Assembly (NCBI GenBank): GCA_009668925.1
Contig: SBEK01000038.1
Coordinates: 1 to 25,344 of the forward strand
Source of the DNA: Deltaproteobacteria bacterium
GTDB taxonomy: Bacteria; Desulfobacterota; Syntrophia; Syntrophales; Smithellaceae
Length of the DNA stretch: 25,344 nt
Direction: 5' to 3'
The notes below the pieces were generated by a model. That model searched no databases. It saw only the letters and a list, made by a program, of their open reading frames with translations, and was not told the DNA's origin. Shown here in pieces: positions 6,924 to 15,430 of this stretch. Positions within the stretch are counted from its first letter, which is position 1. Each line of letters begins with the position of its first letter. A program made the position numbers and the translations under genes.

Positions 6924-8081
6924 CTAAATCAGAATTTCCAGATCGCTGAGCGGATAAGCCGTGCAGGGATGGATATACCCGAAGGCCCGGTCCGACTTTC
7001 TGAGCTTCACGCCGCTCGGCTGGTAGACTTTCCCCGCAAGCAGCTTCGTCCGGCAGAGGCTGCATTCGCCGGACCGGCACAGGGCCGGAATCGTCATGCC
7101 CGCCCGCTCCAGGGAGATCATGAGCGGCTCGGAGGCAATTGCGCTGATCGTCTTTTTCCCTTTGATGGCGACCTGAAAAACATCGCCGGCTTTCACATTT
7201 TCCGGCCAGCCGGGATACGAATCGATACGCTTCGGCGCGCCCATCACCTCGACTTTTGTCTTCCTTGCCGGAATTTCCAGTTTTACAAGCTGGGGCAGGC
7301 AAAACTGATACATGGCTTCCGGCCCGCAGATATAATAGGTCCAGTCCGGCCCTTGGAGTGTTTCTTTGATCAGGCTCGCGTCAATGAATCCTTTAAGCCC
7401 GATGCACGCAGGCGATGGTTCGGAAACCACCAGGTCCCAGGTGAAGTTCCGATGGGCCTCAGAAATTCTCTGAAGCTCGTCGCGGTAAATAATGTCATCT
7501 TCCACCCGGCATCCGTAAAGCAGGTGTACTCTGCGGTTCAGGTTCTTATCCGCGAGTTCCCGGATCATGCTCATGAAAGGCGTGATGCCGCTGCCGCCGG
7601 CGATAAAGGCCAGATCGCTGCCGTGAAAAAGTGGGTTGTAATGGAAATTGCCCGCGGGCGAAGAACTTTCGAGCCGGTCGCCGGGTTTGAGACAATCGAG
7701 GAGGTAATTGGAAACAAACCCGTCTTCCACCCTGCGGACGGCGATTTCATAATAACCCGTTTGTGTCGGGGAGGACGCGATGCTGTATGGCCTGCTGGTC
7801 CTGATGCCGCCGGTCTCGATTACGATATTGATATACTGCCCGGCCTGGAAGGGCGGCAGCGATCCGTCTTCGCACACGACCTTGATGGATTTTGTACTCG
7901 CCGTCAGCGTGGCGATTTCCGATACGGCGAGGTTCAGCTTTTCCGGGTGAAGCATAGAGATGATGCCGCGGAGTTCTCCCTTTCTGGTCTGGTAGTCGAA
8001 CCCGTATTTTTCCAGAACGGCGCCATCCCGGATGATTTCGTCATATCCTTCCACCTTCTCGAAGATATTTGCCTTGGCCAT
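6924..8081 (-). CDS. FAD/NAD(P)H reductase with C-terminal 2Fe-2S ferredoxin domain
   Basis: An electron-transfer protein moving reducing power between NAD(P)H and a partner through FAD and a plant-type 2Fe-2S cluster. Domain order over 385 residues: a ~45-residue extra N-terminus; FAD-binding barrel with RPYS (97-100); NAD-binding domain with GGSGITP (162-168), YGCR and ICGPEAM; then a ferredoxin domain with ligands C335, C340, C343 and C373 (CRSGECSLC...HPC). The order matches phenol-hydroxylase/VanB-like reductases. AGGGAGGG precedes the ATG. It follows the CrtI-like FAD oxidoreductase gene by 9 bp, so it probably supplies electrons to that enzyme. That pairing is inference, as no oxygenase is nearby. 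Confidence 0.92.
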   Translation of the reverse strand: MAKANIFEKVEGYDEIIRDGAVLEKYGFDYQTRKGELRGIISMLHPEKLNLAVSEIATLTASTKSIKVVCEDGSLPPFQAGQYINIVIETGGIRTSRPYSIASSPTQTGYYEIAVRRVEDGFVSNYLLDCLKPGDRLESSSPAGNFHYNPLFHGSDLAFIAGGSGITPFMSMIRELADKNLNRRVHLLYGCRVEDDIIYRDELQRISEAHRNFTWDLVVSEPSPACIGLKGFIDASLIKETLQGPDWTYYICGPEAMYQFCLPQLVKLEIPARKTKVEVMGAPKRIDSYPGWPENVKAGDVFQVAIKGKKTISAIASEPLMISLERAGMTIPALCRSGECSLCRTKLLAGKVYQPSGVKLRKSDRAFGYIHPCTAYPLSDLEILI

Positions 8082-8090
8082 ATGCCCTCC

Positions 8091-9584
8091 CTATCGAGTT
8101 CTGAGAAGCCGAGAGACTTGTCTGGCGACGGATGCGCCGGACTGCAGCGTCGGTTGGAAACCGCCGGACCCGTTCCACGCGCCCGCGAAGTACAAGCCCT
8201 CGATCATGGATTTCGCTTTGACGAACGGGCCCGTTTCCCTCGTGAAGTGTTCCGACCCGTAGATCGAACCGCCCGGATGGCCCAGGTAGCGCATATGGGT
8301 GAGAGGCGTCGCCGGCTCGGCTTCTTCCAGATGTTTGCGCATATCCGGGAAAACCTTTTCGGCCAGATCCAGCAGTTTTTCGGCAAAGCGGTATTTCACG
8401 TCGTAATATTTTTCCGGAGGCACGCTCATCCAGGGCTGCGCGTACTGAAGCGTCACCAGCGATGCCTGGCAGGCGCCTTTGGGCGAGAATTCCGGATCAT
8501 CCACATCATAGCAGGTCAGGAGCGAAAACTCGGCCCCGTCCAGGGTCTTCATTTTCCGGTGGGCATAATCGGCATCCGTGGAGGAACAGATGAAATTGGT
8601 GGCTTTATCCATTCCCAGGTCGGCCGGATCGCAGTCGAAACCCATATAGAGCGTAAAGGCCGAAAGCCCGATGGTTCTGGCATTGAGGGCTTTCAGTTCT
8701 TGTTCGGGGCAATTCTCCGCGCCGATCATGTCGATCAGGGTGGTGATCGGACTGGCGTTCGACACGACGCATTTCGTCGAGATCTCGTCTCCGTCTTCCG
8801 TCACAACGGATTGCACCCTGCCGTTCTGGACGCGAATTTTTTGGGCTCCGCAGTTGAAACGCGCATCTCCGCCGAAACGGAGAAAAGCGTCGCAGATCGC
8901 GTTGGACATGGCCTGCGAGCCTCCCTTCATGTGCCAGGGCTTGAATTCAATATATGCCCACAGCGTCATGGCAAAATCCAGGAAATTGAGCTTGCTCGGA
9001 GGCAGTCCGTTATAGCTCCAGTAAATGGCCACGGCATTCTGCAGACAGGGATCCTGGAGGCAGTCATCCAGAATGCTCTGGGTATCTTTCAGGGCCAGTT
9101 TGAAAAAGAGGGGATATTTTTCCGGGCTGGCTTCCGGGTCGTGGATAAATAACACGTTCACCGCTTCGAGGCAGAACGCATAGACCATGTCGAAAAATTT
9201 CCTAATCCCTTCCTTCTCGGCCGGAAATTTTTCCGCGAGCGCCTCTTCGACGAGCGCCCTGTCGGCCTTCAGGTTGATGTCCATCCTGCCGGGAATCACG
9301 ACCCTGTAGAGGTTTTGCTGCCGGACGAATTCAATCTTGTCGATCGCATCCACTTCGCCAAGCACGCCTCTCACGGGTCCCGGAAACTCGGGAAATCCGA
9401 GGCCGCTCAGCTGGTGAAGCGCAATTTCGAATTCAAATCTGCCCCGGATAAAGCTCGTGGCGCATCCACCTGGAACATTGTGCCTTTCGAGAAGCAGAGT
9501 TTTATGTCCTTTTTTGGCAAGCCCGGCGGCCGCCGTAAGCCCGCCGTTGCCGGCGCCGATGACCACCACATCATAGTCAGGCAT
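8091..9584 (-). CDS. FAD-dependent oxidoreductase, phytoene desaturase / retinol saturase-like
   Basis: A 497-residue flavoprotein of the CrtI/CrtISO/retinol-saturase superfamily, which desaturates, saturates or isomerises long hydrophobic polyene or lipid substrates. It has the N-terminal dinucleotide-binding motif IGAGNGG (9-15) with ERHNVPGGCATSF after it, and the C-terminal FAD motif GLYFAGAWNGSGGFQPTLQSG. The start at 9584 is set by AAGGAGGGAG upstream; an open frame extends to 9806 without a ribosome site. It is the first gene of a two-gene unit with the 2Fe-2S reductase. No carotenoid genes (crtB, crtE) are in the window, so a carotenoid role is unproven; a saturase or dehydrogenase of fatty or isoprenoid compounds is equally possible. 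Confidence 0.9.
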   Translation of the reverse strand: MPDYDVVVIGAGNGGLTAAAGLAKKGHKTLLLERHNVPGGCATSFIRGRFEFEIALHQLSGLGFPEFPGPVRGVLGEVDAIDKIEFVRQQNLYRVVIPGRMDINLKADRALVEEALAEKFPAEKEGIRKFFDMVYAFCLEAVNVLFIHDPEASPEKYPLFFKLALKDTQSILDDCLQDPCLQNAVAIYWSYNGLPPSKLNFLDFAMTLWAYIEFKPWHMKGGSQAMSNAICDAFLRFGGDARFNCGAQKIRVQNGRVQSVVTEDGDEISTKCVVSNASPITTLIDMIGAENCPEQELKALNARTIGLSAFTLYMGFDCDPADLGMDKATNFICSSTDADYAHRKMKTLDGAEFSLLTCYDVDDPEFSPKGACQASLVTLQYAQPWMSVPPEKYYDVKYRFAEKLLDLAEKVFPDMRKHLEEAEPATPLTHMRYLGHPGGSIYGSEHFTRETGPFVKAKSMIEGLYFAGAWNGSGGFQPTLQSGASVARQVSRLLRTR

Positions 9585-9754
9585 GAGCGACTCCCTCCTT
9601 AAGAAAATGATTGAACCGGCCCCTGAAAGCCGGCGTTCTGACCGTCTTCCAAACAATTCGCATTTGTAATCTACCATAAAACGGGAAAAGAAAAATGTTC
9701 TTTTTTGCCGCGGGGCGTTCAGGCGGAAGGCAGGCGTTTCATCACCCGAGGGTT

Positions 9755-10237
9755 TCACCTGTTTTTGATATTCAGCATCGTTCTGCGGCAGGTGGGGGCG
9801 CCGCACAGGCAGGCGTGTTCATTTTTGATTTTCTTTGTTTTGCGGCCATCGATGATCAGGCTGTAATCGTAAAACAGTTCTTCACCGGGCCCGATGTCGC
9901 GAAGCGCATCCAGAAAGACGCGGCGGCCGTCCTGCCTCGCTTCCAGATTGGGCGCGCACGAATGATTGATCCATTTGGCGGGGGCGGCGCTCACTTTGGC
10001 ATCGATCACGTGGCCGTCATCCAGGTGAAAATAGAAGGTATGGTTCGGCTGGTTCGGATCGTGCGGGTGGCGTTTGAGCGCCTTGCGCCAGGTGATGATT
10101 TCGCCTTTGTATTCCAGAACGGTGTCGCCTTCCCGGATCGGCCGGACGGCATAGACGCCTTTGCCGTGCACGGAGGATCGGCGCACCTCGGTGCGCCGGC
10201 CGCGCGTCAATGATTTCATTTTATCCCCGGATTTCAT
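9755..10237 (-). CDS. SET-domain protein lysine methyltransferase
   Basis: A 160-residue protein made almost wholly of a SET domain, which transfers methyl from S-adenosylmethionine to protein lysine. Motifs: HGKGVYA (24-30), NHSCAPN (91-97) and GEELFYDY (118-125) with catalytic Tyr125. A post-SET zinc knuckle has C143, C145 and C150 (CLCGAPTC), with the fourth zinc ligand presumably C94 of the NHSC motif. The target is unknown; bacterial members may act on ribosomal or nucleoid proteins. The start at 10237 has AAGGAG upstream; a second ATG six codons later is possible. The open frame extends to 10357, but the promoter at 10263-10291 lies inside that extension, which argues against the longer form. 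Monocistronic. Confidence 0.92.
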   Translation of the reverse strand: MKSGDKMKSLTRGRRTEVRRSSVHGKGVYAVRPIREGDTVLEYKGEIITWRKALKRHPHDPNQPNHTFYFHLDDGHVIDAKVSAAPAKWINHSCAPNLEARQDGRRVFLDALRDIGPGEELFYDYSLIIDGRKTKKIKNEHACLCGAPTCRRTMLNIKNR

Positions 10238-10262
10238 TTTTTGCTCCTTGAAAACGGTGGCG

Positions 10263-10291
10263 TATATACAGAAAAGCATCCGGCCGGTCAA
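10263..10291 (-). promoter_or_regulatory. Sigma-70 promoter of the SET-domain gene
   Basis: On the minus strand TTGACC (10286-10291, 5/6), a 17-nt spacer and TATATA (10263-10268, 5/6) predict a start near 10256, about 20 nt before the ATG, with AAGGAG in between. It is a strong match. Confidence 0.7.
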
Positions 10292-10593
10292 CAGGATTTC
10301 GCCGCATCCGTAAGTTAATTCCGGCCGCGCTTTTGTCCAGGCCCCGGGCCGGATCATCTTTTATCATCTTCCGTTTTGTGCTAACCTGCACCCGACAGGC
10401 ACACAAGTGGTCCCCGTTTCGGCGTCCCGAGCGGCCCGGCCGCACATGGTTTGCGGCGCACTGACAATGGATCTGTCCCGGGCGTTGGCAGCCGGGGCGG
10501 CGTCATCGTCACGGCAATTTTTGGCCAGACACGGTTTTGGCAAAGTTCATAACAAACCGCAATGATCAATCGATAAAAAAGGGGGAGACGATT
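10292..10593 (+). other. Gene-free region upstream of the acyl-CoA ligase
   Basis: About 300 bp without a convincing gene. It holds several short GC-rich inverted stretches and ends in a GGGGGAG ribosome site for the ATG at 10594. No clear promoter can be picked: TTGGCC and TTGGCA hexamers are near 10520 and 10538, but no good -10 box lies at the right distance. Confidence 0.4.
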
Positions 10594-12096
10594 ATGAATA
10601 TTGCAAAGCTAAACGAAGACAGGGGCCTCGACAGGGCCGATGAGGTCAAGATCATCTACCAGGATCGCGAGCTCACCAACCGCGAGATGATCCGCCAGGG
10701 CAGAAAGCTGGCTTATGCGCTGGCGAATCTGGGCGTCAGGCGCGGCGACCGCGTGATCGTTCAGTCGTTTAATTGCCCGGAGGTCTTCTATGCCTTTTCC
10801 GCGGCCTGGCGGCTGGGCGCCGTCATCGTTCCGATCAACTACATGATCGGCGAAGAAGAAACCGCCCACATCTACCGGGATTCCGGCGCCAAAGTCGTGA
10901 TCACCAGCAAAATGTTTCTCCCCAAGGTCCAGGCCTGCCGCGCCAAAGCTCCGGACGTTCAGACCGTCATTCTCATCGAGGATGACGCACCGGAAGGCAC
11001 CCTCTCCTACCGGACACTGGTGGAGGCGAGCCCCGAGGAAACCGCAATCGTCGATACGGCTGACGACGACATCGCCGCCCTGATTTATACGGCCGGAACC
11101 ACCGGCAAGTCCAAAGGCGTCATCCACACCCACGGGACGCTCTACGCCAACGCTTTCATGCAGCATCATACCTTCCCCTCAACGGATGGAATGACGTACA
11201 TCAGCATTCTGCCGCTCTGCCATTCCTACGGCATTGCGTCCTCCAACATGAGTCTGTTTCGAAGCAACAGATCCGTGCTGCTCAACACCTTCGACCTCAC
11301 CGCGATTTTCTCCGCCATCGAAAAGTATTCCGGCAACATCCTGGCCGCTGTCCCGACGATGTACGTCTACATGCTGCTCTATCCCGAACCGAAAAAATAT
11401 AACCTCGGCTCCATGAAATACTGGGTCTGCGGTTCCGCGCCGCTCGCCGTGGAGACCTGGAATAAGTTTAAAGACCTGTATGGATTTGAAATCAGCGAGG
11501 GCTGGGGCCTCACGGAAGCGGGCGCCAACAACTCCTGCAATCCACTGGAAGGGCTGAAAAAAGTAGGCTCGATCGGTAAACCGATGACCGGCACGGACAT
11601 GAGAATCTTCGATGACTCGGGGGAAGAAGTATCGCCCGGTGAAAAGGGTGAAATCGTCATCCGCGGGCCACAGATCATGAAGGGCTATTGGAACCGACCG
11701 GGCGAGACGGCGGAAGTGCTGAAAAACGGCTGGCTGCACACGGGGGACGTGGGCTATGTGGACGGGGATGGTTACTTCTGGATCACCGACCGGAAGAAAG
11801 ATCTGATCATCAAGGGGGGTGAGAACATTTCGCCGCGAACCGTCGAAGAGGTCCTCTACACGCACCCGAAGGTTTCGGAAGCGGCGGTCATCGGCGTGAA
11901 GGATGAAAGATACGGCGAAGACATCAAGGCCTTCATTGTTTTGCATCCGGGCGAGAAAGCCACCGCCGAAGAAATCGTCGATTTTTGCAGGACGCGGCTT
12001 TCCCACTTCTTCCTGCCCCGATACGTGGTCTTCCTGGAAGCGATGCCCAAAAGCCTGGTGGGAAAAATTTTAAAGACGGAATTGAGGAAGCTGTGA
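10594..12096 (+). CDS. AMP-forming acyl-CoA ligase (long-chain fatty acid-CoA ligase-like)
   Basis: Activates a carboxylic acid with ATP to an acyl-adenylate and then to the CoA thioester. The 500-residue ANL-superfamily enzyme has the P-loop YTAGTTGKSKG (165-175), the GWGLTEAG motif, HTGDVGYVDGDGYFWITDR with the adenosine-ribose Asp, the hinge DRKKDLIIKGGENISP, and the catalytic lysine K491 in GKILKTEL near the C-terminus. Overall it looks like medium/long-chain or aromatic acyl-CoA ligases, not acetyl-CoA synthetase, since it lacks that family's N-terminal cap. The ATG at 10594 has GGGGGAG upstream. It stands alone; substrate is unknown, though an anaerobic acid degrader would need such enzymes. 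Confidence 0.93.
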   Translation: MNIAKLNEDRGLDRADEVKIIYQDRELTNREMIRQGRKLAYALANLGVRRGDRVIVQSFNCPEVFYAFSAAWRLGAVIVPINYMIGEEETAHIYRDSGAKVVITSKMFLPKVQACRAKAPDVQTVILIEDDAPEGTLSYRTLVEASPEETAIVDTADDDIAALIYTAGTTGKSKGVIHTHGTLYANAFMQHHTFPSTDGMTYISILPLCHSYGIASSNMSLFRSNRSVLLNTFDLTAIFSAIEKYSGNILAAVPTMYVYMLLYPEPKKYNLGSMKYWVCGSAPLAVETWNKFKDLYGFEISEGWGLTEAGANNSCNPLEGLKKVGSIGKPMTGTDMRIFDDSGEEVSPGEKGEIVIRGPQIMKGYWNRPGETAEVLKNGWLHTGDVGYVDGDGYFWITDRKKDLIIKGGENISPRTVEEVLYTHPKVSEAAVIGVKDERYGEDIKAFIVLHPGEKATAEEIVDFCRTRLSHFFLPRYVVFLEAMPKSLVGKILKTELRKL

Positions 12097-12161
12097 TGGG
12101 CGGACAAGGCTCAGGGATGATGGACCGCTCTTATTGGAAGCGGCCGTCATCCGACCGGACG

Positions 12162-12200
12162 GGAAGCCGAAAAGGAATCACCATTGCCTTTCCGGCTTCC
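12162..12200 (+). terminator. Long stem-loop downstream of the acyl-CoA ligase
   Basis: GGAAGCCGAAAAGG (12162-12175) pairs with CCTTTCCGGCTTCC (12187-12200) with one mismatch in 14 and an 11-nt loop. It lies 65 bp past the stop codon. No T-run follows, so it is not a classical intrinsic terminator; an mRNA 3'-end stabiliser or a REP-like unit is possible. Confidence 0.45.
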
Positions 12201-12247
12201 AGCGCCGGCAACAAGCGCCTCATTCAATAATCCGGTCCCTGCCGCTT

Positions 12248-12529
12248 CTAACGAATGTGAATGACCAGATGCGGGAAGAACAACCCGATTGCCGGTACAT
12301 GGGGTCTGGGCAGATATACAACCGGTTCAGGCGCCCTGTGGACCACGACTGGCGCACGATGAATCCATCGGCGGTCATTGCCCGGCCGGGAACCCCAATC
12401 ATCATGCCCCCCCGGCGATCGTTCATACCGGCCGCGGGCATCCCCTCTTTTCCCCCCCCTCCCCCCCCGATTGGCCCGCGCCGACTGTGCGAACCCGGCC
12501 ACCCTCCTCCCAGCCACAAACATCCTCAT
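12248..12529 (-). CDS. Doubtful small exported protein, possibly decayed
   Basis: The reading frame starts MRMFVAGRRVAGFAQSARA, which has the shape of a signal peptide ending in an A-x-A site, but two arginines break the hydrophobic core. The rest is rich in Gly, Arg, Asp and Pro and ends in a Val/Pro/His-rich stretch, HRAPVVVHRAPEPVVYLP, then GLFFPHLVIHIR. That order recalls small secreted Gly/Pro-rich proteins of Gram-negative bacteria. No good ribosome site is near the ATG at 12529; the nearest AAAGGA is about 20 nt away. The same frame opens earlier, at 12580, with no ribosome site either. Long G runs (12404-12412, 12452-12475 region) raise the possibility of frameshift or sequencing error. 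It could be non-coding. Confidence 0.35.
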   Translation of the reverse strand: MRMFVAGRRVAGFAQSARANRGGRGGKRGDARGRYERSPGGHDDWGSRPGNDRRWIHRAPVVVHRAPEPVVYLPRPHVPAIGLFFPHLVIHIR

Positions 12530-12579
12530 TATTTTTTTTATATCTTTTTTTCCTTTCTCCCGTTCATCACGGTTGACCA

Positions 12580-12778
12580 TTAACTGGCATAGAACATGCC
12601 ATCGGCCCCGGAGTCGCAGTAAGATCAAGATATGATTTTATTTTATTTAGAGAGGATGCTTTCGCGGCGGGCAGCTCTTGGGGAAATTTATTCTTCAGAT
12701 GATTCAGGAATACTCAATCCGGGTATCCAGGTGGATATATCCTATCCACTCCTGCAGGCAGTATCCCCTCAGGCCGCG
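12580..12778. other. Gene-free stretch with a small stem-loop
   Basis: Nothing coding is convincing here. GTGGATA (12731-12737) and TATCCAC (12743-12749) form a perfect 7-bp stem with a 5-nt loop just past the stop of the gene at 12779. No T-run follows on either strand. Confidence 0.35.
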
Positions 12779-13291
12779 CTATCGCCCGTTCTGGATGATT
12801 GCCCGCAGGACATCGGCTACGGCGTCTTTATGCTCGACCAGCATAACTTTGATGCCGGCACGTCCGCCGGTGATCGCCGGCCCCAGGTTTGTGCTCTCGA
12901 TATCGAGCTCGCAGCCCAAAATCCGGAGCCGATGCTCCATCAGGGTCTGTTCGATGTGACGATAGAGACGCCCCGCGCCATCATTCGAAAACAAAAGCAG
13001 GCGGGATAGGCGCTCCGTTTGCGGCGATTTTGTTTTTTGCAGCACTTCATCAATGCCTTTTTTCTCGGCGGCGAGTTTTTCCATAATTTCATCATAGCCA
13101 AAACGGATGCGTCGCTGCAATCTTGCCTTCTTCAGCGCATTCACCAGCGACTCCGTGACGGGCAGAACAGGAACTTCCAGCCCACCGCCCGGCCGGAGTC
13201 TTGTCTTTAGCACGGTCAATGCCTCGCGAATCTTTTCCGCACTGCCGTCTGCTTCCAGTTGCCGGGGGAAACGCATTTCAGACAGATCCAT
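12779..13291 (-). CDS. Hypothetical protein downstream of the Uup-like ATPase
   Basis: A 170-residue soluble protein I do not recognise. It has no signal peptide or membrane segment. The first two thirds are charged and helical, with a possible coiled coil around residues 52-95. The C-terminal half carries an LRILGCELDIESTNLGPAITGGRAGIK-type run of alternating strands and a Gly-rich turn, ending in VLRAIIQNGR. The ATG at 13291 has AAAGGAAC upstream. The gene begins 34 bp after the stop of the ABC-F gene on the same strand, so the two are probably one transcript, suggesting a ribosome- or DNA-related role by association only. Confidence 0.72.
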   Translation of the reverse strand: MDLSEMRFPRQLEADGSAEKIREALTVLKTRLRPGGGLEVPVLPVTESLVNALKKARLQRRIRFGYDEIMEKLAAEKKGIDEVLQKTKSPQTERLSRLLLFSNDGAGRLYRHIEQTLMEHRLRILGCELDIESTNLGPAITGGRAGIKVMLVEHKDAVADVLRAIIQNGR

Positions 13292-13325
13292 GGAACGTTC
13301 CTTTTATCTGCAGTTTTTTTGTCTT

Positions 13326-15230
<1,905 letters not shown>

Positions 15231-15344
15231 GCCTCTCCTTTACACTCCCTGAACACGTCGGGGTTGACCGAACTCCCTTGTGTTTCACCTACCAAATTTG
15301 CGGGTATCCGTCGATTCAAATAAACCCCGGAGTATAAAATTACC

Positions 15345-15372
15345 TTTACAAAACCGACGAATCATTTATAAG
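15345..15372 (+). promoter_or_regulatory. Putative promoter of the histidine kinase gene
   Basis: TTTACA (15345-15350, 5/6), a 16-nt spacer and TATAAG (15367-15372, 5/6) predict transcription from about 15379, roughly 50 nt before the ATG at 15431. Confidence 0.5.
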
Positions 15373-15430
15373 TATGCATCACCAATACACTTAACATGCT
15401 CATAAACGCATGAGCAGATCGCGGGATCGT

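Noticed and set aside
6969..9152. A 727-codon plus-strand open frame
   Set aside because: It runs antisense across two well-supported genes (2Fe-2S reductase and CrtI-like oxidoreductase), has no recognisable motif, and is a by-product of GC-rich codon use.
10381..10569. Short minus-strand frames upstream of the acyl-CoA ligase
   Set aside because: No ribosome site or family features; composition looks random.
12632..13009. Plus-strand frame of 125 codons overlapping the 170-residue gene
   Set aside because: Antisense to a minus-strand gene with a good ribosome site and sensible protein composition.
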